A DNA stretch of 64,000 nucleotides from Takakia lepidozioides (lineage: Eukaryota; Streptophyta; Takakiopsida; Takakiales; Takakiaceae). This document shows, one piece after another, positions 11,375 to 21,810 of the stretch (positions within the stretch are counted from its first letter, which is position 1; each line of letters opens with the position of its first letter). The notes under the pieces were generated by a model that was given only the letters and a program-made list of their open reading frames with translations, made no database searches and had not been told where the DNA came from. The DNA lies in assembly GCA_030704615.1 (NCBI GenBank), contig CM060733.1, forward strand, positions 46,934,001 to 46,998,000, read 5' to 3'. A program made the position numbers and the translations under genes.

Positions 11375-12000
11375 TGTGTATCGTGACACGAAAGAGAGGG
11401 AGTTAGGTCAAGTAAACAATCAAGTGAAGCCGCAGACAGATCAGATCCCAGCGAGCCAAATCGGAGCGAGAAGGCATTGGAACTGAGAGTGGGACGTGGA
11501 ACTATTTATGCATGCATGTGGAGCGTGACTAACAGCTTCGCGAGAATCTTCCCTGTTTTGCAGATTACAGCTTCGCGAGGATCTTCGCTGTTTCGCAGAT
11601 TCAATGAACCTGCCCAAATATTATTCTATTGAGAACCCAGTGGTTTAGGGCTCAAATCCTGCCTCTGTTTTGCAACATTCGGATTTGTCTAACCCTGGAT
11701 CTTTTCACCACAATTAAAGAATGTCTGAGGAAGTTGTGAAAGTTTGTGCTTGAGATGAAGAAGAAGTATATTTAGAGTGACACTTCAACGACAGTTACAA
11801 CCAAACTTCTTGTTATATGTTTGTCCATATCTGCGTAAAGACCAGGCCAGGATTTCTTAGTCAGACAGGATGCCACCTTACGCAGAAGGTTCCTCCTCTC
11901 CTGGAGAGGAAGCACGTCATGTAAGGTTCCTGCTATGAGTCCTGCTCTTGTGAGTCAAGGAAATCTCAGCCATCAAACCCTTGCTGTTTCTTTATGCAGG
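11375..12000. other. Promoter side of the reductase gene, no further gene
   Basis: The presumed leader and promoter of the reductase gene lie here. A near duplicate ('agcttcgcgagaatcttccctgttttgcagatt' / 'agcttcgcgaggatcttcgctgtttcgcagatt') sits at about 11530-11602, a tandem copy of about 38 bp. Confidence 0.4.
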
Positions 12001-12009
12001 GTGAGGCCC

Positions 12010-12110
12010 TGGGTTGGGTAGCATGTGAGCACAAGGGAATATTAAGATGCCTTGGAAAATATTCTATAGCGAGACGATAATTTGCGAAAGTATTTCAATT
12101 GTTCATGTAA
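12010..12110. repeat. Dispersed repeat (GTTGGGTAGC family), copy 1
   Basis: The block 'gttgggtagcatgtgagcacaaggg' and a downstream 'tttgcgaaagta' recur in the same order at 20648-20775 ('gttgggtagcgcgtgagcacaaggg', 'tatgcgaaagta'). This marks diverged copies of one element of unknown class. Confidence 0.5.
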
Positions 12111-12859
12111 GCACTAATCGCAACACAAAAAAACCAAGGCGTGACATACACATAGGCCCTGCGATCTATCCAGATAGAACATGAATTTATAATTTTACTA
12201 CATCTATATGATGTAAGATGTTTTATGCTTAAACTTACTTGCTAGTGTCATTTATAATTTATTTGAATTATTAATTACTACCTAAGATTTTGAAATGGAA
12301 GATGGAATATTTCCAATCTATCAGATTGCATAATGTTTGAATAGATGAAAACTTTTATGGAGTGACAGTTGGATTAGGCTAGTGGTGGATCAATTTCTGA
12401 TTGTGTCATACATTTGCAAATTATTTCTTGTACGTGTAGATTAGCTGTTTTATCATGCTGTGGGGAGTCTGGGGACAAACATAAATCATTAGTAAGACTA
12501 CAATTCATTAACAAATAAATCGTATAACAAAAATCTTCAGTCATGCATGAATTTGCTTTGTGTTGTCACTCGGCAAGGTACCATTTTAGTGTCCACATCA
12601 AAAAAAAAAAAAAACATAAGGACCTCCATCAAAATAAAAAATGGCTCTTCAATTTGCCAATTAAAAACATAATCCCATCTTAGAAGGAAGGCCGAACTGA
12701 AAGTAACTAGGGAAAAATTATGTTTGCATAATACGACATACCTGGAAATTTAACATTAAAAACGGGGCACAATTACTTTTTATACATGACACATGTTTAT
12801 ATTCACAAAGACAAACCAATTAGATTAAACTTAGTTGAAATGTTCATGTAACCATTAGA

Positions 12860-13240
12860 AATGGACCATCAATCAATAGCTCAGTTGGAGGGTGCATTGA
12901 GTGCCACTCAAAAGTCAGATGATAAGGGAGTGATAGGTTCTTCTCCCCCTTCCATCGGGCGGTGTCCCGTGTGAAAACCTGGTGGTGACTGTGAAAGAGA
13001 TTATTTTCTCCTCTCACTATAATTAAGGAGCCTGATTTGTGAGCTGTGGGTCCTAGCCTGGTGTTTCCCTTTCCTTTATTATTAAAAATAATTTGATTCA
13101 AAGCTTCCAATCATCACATTCCATCTTCAGAAGGCCTAAATATGTAACAATACAAGTGTCCACCTTTCAGCTGGAAGGCAGTAGCCCTTGTGGTGAAGTG
13201 ACACCATACTCCCTTCCGGAGGCATCATATATATGTAACA
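12860..13240 (+). repeat. SINE-like element (tRNA-type head), copy 1
   Basis: 'atagctcagttgg' at 12875 resembles a tRNA A box. The 3' part at 13158-13240 ('gtccacctttcagctggaaggcagtagccctt...agtgacaccat') matches 32953-33036 in the second copy ('gtccgccttcccatcggaaggcaatagccctt...agtggcaccat'). A pol III-type head and a shared body between two loci support a SINE family. The outer ends are not resolved, and the left and right halves may be separate insertions. Confidence 0.5.
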
Positions 13241-13465
13241 ATACAATCAATATCATAAAAATTCAGATTAGGTCCCTTAGTCCATACCAACTGAAAATTA
13301 CCGTACATCATTAAACTCGTTACATAGCACATTTTCACTCAATTTTGTGTTGGGTAAGTAGTGGCTAGCAACCCTAGTAAGCCTTTATATCCAAATGACA
13401 CTTCAACCTAAAAACACAATCATCAAAAAGATACATAATGAAGTTGAAAAGTAATAAAATAGAAC

Positions 13466-13575
13466 ATATTCGCTTCAACACTTCAATCATTGCGACACTC
13501 ATTTGTAGCACTTATACATATTCCCTTCAACACTTCAATCAATGCAACACTCATTTGTAGCACTAAGTTATACAA
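13466..13575. repeat. Imperfect tandem duplication
   Basis: The stretch containing 'cttcaacacttcaatcattgcgacactcatttgtagcact' is followed by a near copy ('cttcaacacttcaatcaatgcaacactcatttgtagcact') about 53-55 bp downstream, in AT-rich sequence without genes. Confidence 0.6.
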
Positions 13576-14010
13576 TATCACTCATACGGAGCACTGATAA
13601 TGGCACTTAGGCCAATGTTGTTAAAACCATATTGTCGTTAAAATTAGTTACGTGTTGGAATTGAAACCTTTATATTATCCAAACGACACAACATATATCA
13701 AATACTTCAAAATAAAATTCAATTCCAGAATTTATTCACAACATTTATTTGTCAAGGTCTCTCTCGAATCTTTACCCAAAAAAAAACTTATTTATTAATA
13801 CTGACAAGGTCAAAACGTCAAAACATTAGAGAAAAGAAATTAAGAAATTATGGGACGACCTCCACTTGATAGTTCATACATATATATATATAACCCTGCA
13901 TAGCTTTATAAAAAGACCCAAGTGGGGTGACTGTAAATATGGGTGTAATTGTCCCCAAGTGGAAACAACCAAAGCTTGTAGAGCTAGATATATTAACACA
14001 AAGAAAGAAA

Positions 14011-15312
14011 TCAAGCTATTCTAGTATCACCCAGAGCCTGAAGAAGGTCAGACAACAGGAAAGAGGGTGGATCAGAGAGTGCGGGGAGGCGAGATGAAGC
14101 CGCCCCAGCAACCTCTGCCCGACGTAAAATGGATTGAGCTTGAGCCTTTTGCAAAACAATAGAAACTCGTTGTCTAAAGAAAGCTACAAGAATAGAGGCG
14201 TATGGGCTTCCAAGGCTTTTGTTTTCTGCTGCACGATGGGCACATGTGCGAAGGAACTCGTTGAACTGATGATGCAAACAACCAAAGATCTCGATTGCCA
14301 TGATTTGTCTGATAGTCATGCTCATTTCCTTGCGCAGCTACTGAAGCGACAACTCCCTATAATGAGGCTGTGCGGGGTAGGAGATCCGACCTAGTAGGAT
14401 CAGCGATGACAACGTCCGCCAATGTACGCAGTCCGTCCTGTGAGAGAACAATGTCAACCCGACGTCGAGTGGAATGGTGATTGTGGGTCGATGGGAGTGT
14501 GCACATGCTCTCGAATGACATGTATTTCAGCATCACGAGCAACCGTAGCTGCTGCATCCCGGACAACGTCATGGGTCGTAATGCGTTCTCCACCGCAGGG
14601 GCAACGAAGAAGATGGACGTCGAGTGGATCGAGAAGATGACGACAAACACACTGTTGTAGTCCTAACACAGAGGGATGCGGAAGACCCAGTCGAACTCGT
14701 AGTGAGGTGATAAATACAGCAGGATATACGGAAGGGTGCAATGGTTGGTCGTACTGTGAGCCACGCGCCTGCTCCGGGCCCTGCGCACGAGAGAAGTCTG
14801 GCCCGATGTGCATCTGAAAGAGCGTCGGAAAGCATGCTGGCAAATGAGTGTCGGTGCACGCGTTCCATGATGGTATCCTGTAAATGTTCCAGACCTTGAG
14901 TGACCAACTGTTCAAAGGGTGGCAGACAAGCCCGTGCTGGTGTTGGGATGAGATCACGCGCTGAACGAAGATGTTGCTGGAAGGACAAAGAGCCATCGTC
15001 GATGTGGGCAACCACCTCCATGAGAAAAGGGCGTTGCTGACACAGAAACCGAGATGCCAAGGCTGGAGCGACTAAAGCCCAACTACCTAGGAAGGCAGCA
15101 GGGGCAGTGACGACTGTGGATAGTAAACCCACTCCTCCAGAAGAGATCGGGAGGGTAGCCTGATGACATGCCAAGGGCCCCTGCTCACTATCAAATGCAC
15201 ATGGGCCTAATAGACGACCAAAAATCCCCCCAACAGTCGTATCAAAAGAAGACAGAAGCCCACAAACTGGGGAGTAGGGGGGAAACAACGCAAAAGATAA
15301 GAAGGTCGTTGT
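14011..15312 (-). pseudogene. Non-LTR retrotransposon relic (C-terminal part of RT polyprotein)
   Basis: Three overlapping minus-strand frames encode successive parts of one protein, so at least two frameshifts have broken it. In order: a post-RT region (about 15312-14740); a Cys/His cluster with FITSLRVRLGLPHPSVLGL and CVCRH...HLLRC (about 14720-14600); RRVDIVLSQDGL then ADVVIADPT (about 14470-14390); and a helical tail with FFRQRVSIVLQKAQAQSI ending in a stop at 14011. This tail is typical of non-LTR elements in lower plants and algae. The Cys/His cluster followed by a D...D-V-V pattern resembles the CCHC plus restriction-like endonuclease of R2-type elements; that assignment is inferred. 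The RT core is missing and the copy is dead. Confidence 0.72.
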
Positions 15313-15432
15313 AAAAAACATTTAGTGAGAATGCCATGGGTTACCTGCATATCATGGTAGCCGAGAACAATGGAGCCTGGCACACAGATGTGGCCGCTCC
15401 CAGCAGCACACTAGCTGCCGTAGTGTCAGGCT

Positions 15433-16257
15433 TTGTGTGACCAGGCCTTGATAGACCACCGCACCACTTCTCGGGATCATCCTGAGGCCAATGGCTTGGC
15501 AGAGAGAGTTGTTCAGACGGTGAAGAGGGGTTTGCGCAAGTATGGCTTGCAGAAGGGACATCTAGGAGATTGGGATCTTCAGGTTCCTTGGTTAGCCATG
15601 GGCTACAGGTTCAGCAAACAAGCCTCACTTGCCTTCTTCTCACCATATTTCCTTTTCTTTGGCCGAGAGCCGGATTTGCCTGTAGCCATTCGTAGGGACA
15701 CTGCTCAAGTCCTTAACCTTGACGATCCGGACGTGTGGGTACGTGCATGTGATCAGCGTGCAGAGTTGTTCAAGAAAGTCATGCCCATGGCTTTTGAGAC
15801 CCTTGCCATTGCACAGCACCGTGATACGTTGAGGTATGCCACTATACGTGGTGGAGGATATCGTCATGGGGTTCGGAGGTTTAGCCCTGGTGACTATATT
15901 TATTTGCAGCAGACTGTTCCTACGACTCTGGATGTTACTGCAGGGCGTGTTATTCTGAGGGGTCGAGAGGTGTTGCCCTCAGGGGTCCTGATCTTGGAGG
16001 GTCGGGATGGCATGACTTGGAAGGACCATGTGCGTAATTGTGCGCCATGTCACCTTCCCAATGTCGATGGCAGAGTTGACCCAAACTTGGCAGTGGTACC
16101 TGCAGGTTTGAGGTGCATGCTCTGTGGGTCTGCCAAAGGGGCAGCCACCATGCTGGTGTGTGATCGATGCTCAAGGGGTTGGCATATGGGATGCTTGACA
16201 CCACCTCTTGAGAAGGTTCCTGACGGAGATTGGTTGTGTCCACATTGCTTGGCATAG
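15433..16257 (+). mobile_element. Ty3/gypsy-like integrase fragment with C-terminal PHD finger
   Basis: The frame gives 274 aa and stops naturally at 16257. It begins inside the integrase core: DHRTTSRDHPEANGLAERVVQ carries the last catalytic glutamate (E24) in the usual N-G-L-A-E-R setting, so the D,D-35-E core is cut off on the left and the element is 5'-truncated near 15425. A gypsy-type C-terminal region follows (FFSPYFLFFGREPDLP, RRFSPGDYIYLQQ). Residues 228-272 form a canonical Cys4-His-Cys3 PHD finger: C228/C231, C243/C246, H251/C254 and C269/C272, with W250 and the LPPL-like TPPLEKVPDGDWLCPHC end. Many gypsy integrases carry a chromodomain at this place; here a PHD finger stands in for it. 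A purine tract and an LTR follow. Apart from truncation the frame is intact. Confidence 0.85.
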
Positions 16258-16501
16258 TGGCAGTGGACATGACTGGAGGCAGCTAACAAGACATGGGAGG
16301 CCAAGCTCATAGGAGTCAATACATGAGATCCCAAACTCAAGTTCACAGGTTGCAAGACGGCGATTAACGATGGGGCAACTCTTGCACCCGGCCTCTTGAT
16401 CTATCGAGTTTGAGTGTAGTAGGGATAGTGGTGGAGGACTTAGTGAGGCTATGGTCACTATCACATCTTGTGGCTACCTGGACTTAGAGGGACCTAAGCA
16501 C

Positions 16502-16517
16502 CAGCCAGGGGGGCGAT
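16502..16517 (+). other. Polypurine tract-like site before the LTR
   Basis: The G-rich run 'ccaggggggcga' stands directly before the LTR start TGTGTGG, the place of the plus-strand primer in LTR retrotransposons. The assignment rests on position and composition only. Confidence 0.5.
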
Positions 16518-16802
16518 TGTGTGGACTAGTGACTGCCATAGTGGGCAGCATAGTGGCAGCCTAGTGGTTGGACTAGTGGTATACTAGTGTGTGGTGTGCA
16601 CATGTGTTGTGTGGTTTTGGACAACAATGTAGTTGTGTAGCGATATGTATGCGCACGACAGCTGTCAAGTTATTTTACCACTAGTGTGAAACTAGCTAGG
16701 AAATAGACTTGTATTTGAGTGATGAGGTTATATATGCATGAGTTTATGCTTCAGCTTGTGAGCTTGTGCTTGTATGTCTTCTTCTTTCTTCTTTCTTTAT
16801 CA
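16518..16802 (+). mobile_element. 3' LTR of the PHD-integrase element
   Basis: The 285-bp segment starts TGTGTGGACTAG and ends TTTATCA, i.e. TG...CA. It follows the polypurine-like tract and carries a TATA-like 'gttatatatgc' near 16728. It is internally rich in CTAGTG repeats. Its first 143 bp are repeated directly downstream. Confidence 0.7.
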
Positions 16803-16803
16803 T

Positions 16804-16968
16804 TGTGTGGACTAGTGACTGCCATAGTGGGCAGCATAGTGGCAGCCTAGTGACTGACTAGTTGTAGTCTAGTGGTTGGACTAGTGGTATACTAGTGTGT
16901 GGTGTGCACATGTGTTGTGTGGTTTTGAACAGCAATGTAGTTGTGTAGCGATATGTATGCGCACGACA
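16804..16968 (+). mobile_element. Second, truncated LTR copy in tandem
   Basis: The sequence repeats the first part of the LTR, from TGTGTGGACTAG to GCGCACGACA. It has one extra insert of about 22 bp ('actgactagttgtagtctagtg') and one A/G change in the TTTTGRACA stretch. It then stops abruptly at unrelated sequence, so it is a partial LTR joined head-to-tail to the full one. Confidence 0.7.
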
Positions 16969-17914
16969 TATTGAACATTTTCAACATTGTATTATATACA
17001 AATTTCGACATAAGTTAGAAGGTGAGAAATGAAATGAAAATGTGATAGTGAAAAGGAGTGTGCTGAAACTAACAATGTGATAGTGAATGACACAGTAAAA
17101 ATCAACATGAAGACAATGTGAAAAGTGATGGAAAAAAGAAAGACATATGAAAAACAACATGAACACAATGAAAAAAGTGACAATGTGAAAGTAACACTCC
17201 TGAAAACGCATCTTCAAAATAACATGCAAGGTTCAAAATTTAGAATTTGTCAATATGTTATGGAGAAGACACTGTATAATGTTATTGCGCGTTTACTTAC
17301 CAGATATCAACTCAATGACATGTGTGTTCTTGGGAAAGAAGGCAAAACCCAAAAAATTATCCCCCAGATTCCACATGCAAAACAACCCATCTCATTTTTT
17401 GGGAATTTAGTTTCTTTTGTGAAGGTGATAGTCCCTTAGGCATCATATAATTAGATTTTGGAGGTGTCATTCGGCTAGAAAAGTTCATCTACATGCTTGA
17501 ATGTTGTGGTCAAACCAATTTTTCTATGTAATTTTGGAAGACATTTACAATTAATTTAAGCATATTATTTTGTTATAATTGAGCCAAAATGCAATGATCA
17601 ATTTTGCGTGCACTTCTCATATGATTGACATATACATCAATATAAGGTTCATCTGTATGGATGAGTGGGGCTTTAAAATTATACCCTTCTGCATGACGCA
17701 CGACGATATGCACTATTGTTTAGTGGCCTACCGAAAGGGTGTCAGTCGTTGAAGGGTTAAAACATGATCCACATCAACAAGAAAGTTGTATATGTGATTG
17801 CGCAGCGAGCAACGTAATAGGCTAATACTCCAATGTAAATTGATGTGAGATCAGTCACCTAAACCAAATAGCCCCGACTCATCCCTGCCCCCTCCCTTCA
17901 CTCAATACCCTAGT
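16969..17914. other. Intergenic, AT-rich, no gene supported
   Basis: The (GTGAAAATG)-like runs near 17030-17190 give chance frames on the minus strand. No family similarity is visible. Confidence 0.35.
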
Positions 17915-17969
17915 TGGGGCACCTCCGGTTCACCTTGGCCCTACCTCCCCTAAGTACCCCCCAGCACAT

Positions 17970-19440
17970 GCACACTACACGGATGGCTCCCACTCTGGTT
18001 CCCACGCCGGATATGGTGTCTATCACGCAGGCACTGACAAAGGGACTGCCCACCGACTCCCAGGCCCTGCAACAATACTACGTGCTGAACTTATGGCCAT
18101 TTACGAAGCGCTCTCCCAACTAAACGCGTTCCCCCCACCATACTACAATATTTTCACAGATAGCTTGACTCCACTCTTTCTCTTGAGCATGCCCTTTCTC
18201 CCACCATCACCACCCGGACCGTAACCTTATCTCAACAATTATCACCCTCGCAATCTCAATCAACAAACCCATTCAATTCCATAAAGTACGTTCACATACC
18301 GGTATCAACGGCAACGAGGAGGTTGACCTCCTTGCCCAACTAGGGGCCTCCAAACCACCAGTGGAACCCTCCGCGGATCTCATCCACATCGCGCACACGC
18401 ACCCTTTTTGGTTTATACATCCGATCCCAAGCCCTCCTGACCCCAAACCTATACGTAACCTCCGTTCTACACTATCTAAAGAAGCCAACAAACAAGTCAG
18501 TGCATCTCTCAGCCACACCAAACAACATATCCAAAAATGGACACACTCCAGAGTACTCCACCACAAATTGTCCAACCACTTATGACACACTAAAGCCACA
18601 TCTGATGCACAAATTCAACAAACGCTTAAGTTTAGATTTGCCCAATATATGGGACACCAACATAAACATACATTTTGGCCAACCATTTTTACATCCCCAC
18701 ACTGCCCCATCTGCTCCCACATACGAGAGGTACGGGACACTTGGCCCTATATTCTTAGCAAATGCCCCCACCTAGTCATACATGGCCTTCGCATTGCCAG
18801 ACATAATCAAGCCGTATGACACATCCACAAACTATTACAAAGACACAAATAAACTAGATGGTTCTCACTCATCAATGCAGGCACTTACCAAGGCAGACCC
18901 CCCGACCATACAGTACCAACCTGGCTATTACCATGTACCTGTCCACCCCACGCCGCATAACATACATGTCCCGCAAGACTCTGCCCGGACATTCTTCTTG
19001 TCTCGGGACTCCCCATAAACGTCCCCCCACCTGTTACTCCCTCCTCATCACTCCGTATACACTTTATCGAATTTACGTATTGCTACGACCGTTTCCCGAG
19101 CTCCTCCATCCTTGAAAAACGTCAGAAATATGTCCCGCTCATTCTAGCTATTCGCCGGCAAGGATGGGCCGCCGGCCCACTCTCTGTCATCACCGCTTGG
19201 ACCAGAAGAGGCATACATAACGACAGCATATCGACACTCAAAGACAATTTTAATCTCCCCATCATCTTCATTCATAAAAGCTTTAAGGACATCCACCTCA
19301 CGGCACTCCGATCCCTTATCGCTATCATTACTAATAAGCGAAAACTTGAATCCAACCCATCTTTGGTACCCCAAGGTACCCTAAGGTACCCCTGGTACTG
19401 CGTATCCTCGGTTACTCGGTGTCCCCAGGGCACCTGTTTT
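17970..19440 (+). pseudogene. Non-LTR retrotransposon relic: RNase H plus C-terminal domain
   Basis: Shifted plus-strand frames trace one old protein. About 17975-18340 holds an RNase H fold (TDG..SHAGYGVYHAGT, ILRAELMAIYEAL, IFTDSLTPL and a late HTGINGNEEVDLLAQ). About 18690-18800 has a Cys/His cluster (HCPICSHIREVRDTWPYILSKCPH). About 18850-19380 carries WLLPCTCPP, RLCPDILLVSGLPIN, IHFIEFTYCYDRF and LLAIRRQGWAAGPLSVITAW. The order RNase H, zinc cluster, then PD...E-x-T is found at the end of non-LTR elements known from algae and bryophytes; the last part may be a restriction-like endonuclease (inferred). Several stops and frameshifts are present, and the RT domain upstream is lost. Confidence 0.7.
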
Positions 19441-20130
19441 CTTTTTAGGGCCCACCCCCGAAAGGGGGCAGTAGTCGATAGGCGAAGTCACTCTTAGTTA
19501 CAGCGCTTTCGGTCGGAATCTTCTCTCTGTTAACTACAATCACAAATGAGTTTTCCATGTGCTTTTTTATAGTAAATATTGTGATCAACAAAGTTAATTT
19601 AAAATTCCTTATTGTATAAAATATGTATTTAAAAAAATGCATACAACCATATGTATTATGATGTACCCCCTATAACATTTTAATACAAGCCTGACAACAT
19701 TTTTGACAACAACGACACATCAGTCATATAAACTCTACATATACGTGATCTTCAATGAGATTCACGTCTTTATTGGCTCATACATATGTCAAACTGTGCA
19801 TTGAGATATGTGCAAGTTTTTTATGTTAGAGATTATTCTTCTGAAGAGTTGAACTACAGTATGCAATAAAAACTGGACAACTCCAACCAACTTACATAGC
19901 TTAAAATTTTCTTCAGCTTGTTGACTAATTAACAATAGATTCATTGTCAGTTTTGGAGCACATAGGGTATCTTCAATCCCTTCAAAATGCTGATCGAAAC
20001 ACAACAACACATTTTCCATGAACATCAAGGCACGCAAACCATTGTTTCCAAGATATATTTTATGACCCAAGGAGAATCTTTTGAACATTTTGAATATTTC
20101 ATTCCACTATTCAGTATAACTGAGCACCGT
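19441..20130. other. Intergenic, no gene supported
   Basis: AT-rich sequence without recognisable coding regions. 'cccacccccgaaagggggcagtagtcgat' (about 19451-19479) directly follows the retroelement relic and may be its 3' UTR. Confidence 0.35.
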
Positions 20131-20330
20131 TTGTTTTTTGCTTTTTGTTTTTTTAAGAAAGGAGCGGAGCCCTGTTCATCAAATTAAAGGACGAGGAAAA
20201 AATAACCTCTGAGGGGCCATAAGGCAATACAATCAGGGGAACCTCCCAGAGAAGCAAGATGCAACCAGTCATGGTTCACTGAAGAAATAATTGAGAAGAA
20301 CTAGACCACAGAAAAAAACAGTCAGTGCAT
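20129..20330 (-). repeat. LINE/retroposon 3' tail (GGGCTCCGTCCCTTT family), copy 2
   Basis: On the minus strand the unit ends GATGAACAGGGCTCCGCTCC then TTTCTT and an A-rich tail (T-rich 20129-20155). The internal part 'aaaaaataacctctgaggggccataaggc' matches the copy at 24551 ('aaaaaataacctggtgggg'). Confidence 0.6.
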
Positions 20331-20597
20331 AAATCTAAGAACTTAAGATTTGCCATCTATGAATCTTGGCCAAAGGCGAACCTGCGAAGCTAAAAGGGAC
20401 AAGAAACCAAAGAAAAGAGAAAGATGAGGGGACAGACAAAAAGCGGAGAGAGCCGTTTTACCTTTTGGCAACTACCATTTTCTAATGTGGGCCTAATGAG
20501 CCATAATGCATCTTTGCAACTTGTGTAGGGTGAGGCCCGAGGATAGGGGCCTTCCTATGAGAGGCCCGGCTGAGAGGGATGCAAACACGACTGCTCA

Positions 20598-20775
20598 CGA
20601 GAGCACAACCCACGGTCATGGGGGTTTTATGTTTTTAAACCTCAGTCACAGGACTGAGGTTGGGTAGCGCGTGAGCACAAGGGCATACTCCCCGAATTTC
20701 TGCAAAATTTCCAAGAAATTTCCACAGCAAAATGAAATTGGCGAAACTAATAATTATGCGAAAGTAATACATAAA
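20598..20775. repeat. Dispersed repeat (GTTGGGTAGC family), copy 2, with an inverted match inside the foldback
   Basis: The stretch 20598-20653 (gagcacaaccca, tcatggg, gttttatgtttt, acctcagtcac) matches the reverse complement of 21219-21275, in the loop of the neighbouring foldback element. The part 20648-20775 matches 12012-12110 in direct orientation. Confidence 0.55.
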
Positions 20776-20786
20776 GAACAAGTAGC

Positions 20787-21810
20787 CACTATACCTGATG
20801 AACATGTTATCCTATAGGCGTGGCTTTCCTCAATGCGAAACCCACCGCTGCTTAGGTTTGTGCCCATATCACAAATCATTTGTCAGTGCGAAATTCACCT
20901 AAGCTATCATTTGTCAGTGCGAAATTCACCTAAACTATCATTTCTCACTGCAAAATTCAGTTTGTGCCCATAACACATATAATTTCTCTTTGCAAAATTC
21001 ACCTAAACAAATAATAAGGTGGTGGTGGTGGTGGTGGTGGTGACTGAGTAGCAGCACATTCTCTATAATTCCTCATTATGAAATTCAGCGCCGCCGCTAT
21101 AGGTCTAGGGTTTCTGGCTACACTACTAAAGGTTTCGCCTCATTGAATTGGCGCAGAGTACAAATGCACCAAAAACTATACCCGCTTATGGTTTTATTCC
21201 GTTTTGAAAATATATAACTCCTATGACTGAGGTTAAAAAACATAAAACTCCCATGACTGTGGGTTGTGCTCACAGGATACCAACCCCCACACGACTTATA
21301 TGTTTTCAAAACGAAGAAAAATCATTAGTGGATATAGAGACATGGTGCATCTATAGGGCACAGCTGCACCAATACGATAAACTACCAGATAAACTACTGC
21401 ATCTATACATTTATAAACATTCAATACACTCCAAATAATCACTTGCAAACCAAAACATATTATATACTAAGAGTATCATTTTAATATTAAACTATTGTTT
21501 GTGGTTCACCTCTAAACGAAAAGCAAAAGACACCATATATAAACCCTAATTCGACGAGAATTTCACAAGGCGAAACCTTGAGTAATGATAGTCAGCAACC
21601 CTAAACCTATAGCAGTAGTAGCATCGGGTTTCGCACTGAGAAGCCTTTGGTGATATAGCCACAAGCTTGCGCAACGGCAGGTTTCACATTGAGAAACCCT
21701 TAGTGATATAGCTTGAATACCAAATCCCAACACGCACCGAACAACTTTCCCACATTTGTCATTTAAAATCCACACCTATAGGATAACAAGTTTATCATGT
21801 ATAGGGGTTA
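20787..21810. mobile_element. Foldback element with very long imperfect inverted repeats (about 1 kb)
   Basis: Left-arm blocks pair in mirror order with right-arm blocks. The outer ends 20789-20826 ('gttatcctatagg') pair with 21769-21806 ('cctataggataac'). 20829-20855 ('cctcaatgcgaaaccc') pairs with 21680-21710, 21085-21140 ('tataggtctagggttt' to 'aaggtttcgcctc') with 21566-21622, and 21128-21222 ('tgcacc..actatacccgctta', 'cgttttgaaaatatata') with 21293-21389. The loop is about 21223-21292. No transposase frame is present, so this is a non-autonomous foldback or MITE-like element. A (GGT)n run lies in the left arm near 21018-21043. A transcript would form a long imperfect hairpin. Confidence 0.7.

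Noticed and set aside
16981-17229. Minus-strand Phe/His-rich frames
   Set aside because: Product of GTGAAAATG-like low-complexity runs.
21018-21043. Regularly spaced (GGT)n as a possible CRISPR or coding repeat
   Set aside because: Simple trinucleotide microsatellite without spacers; the genome is a plant's.
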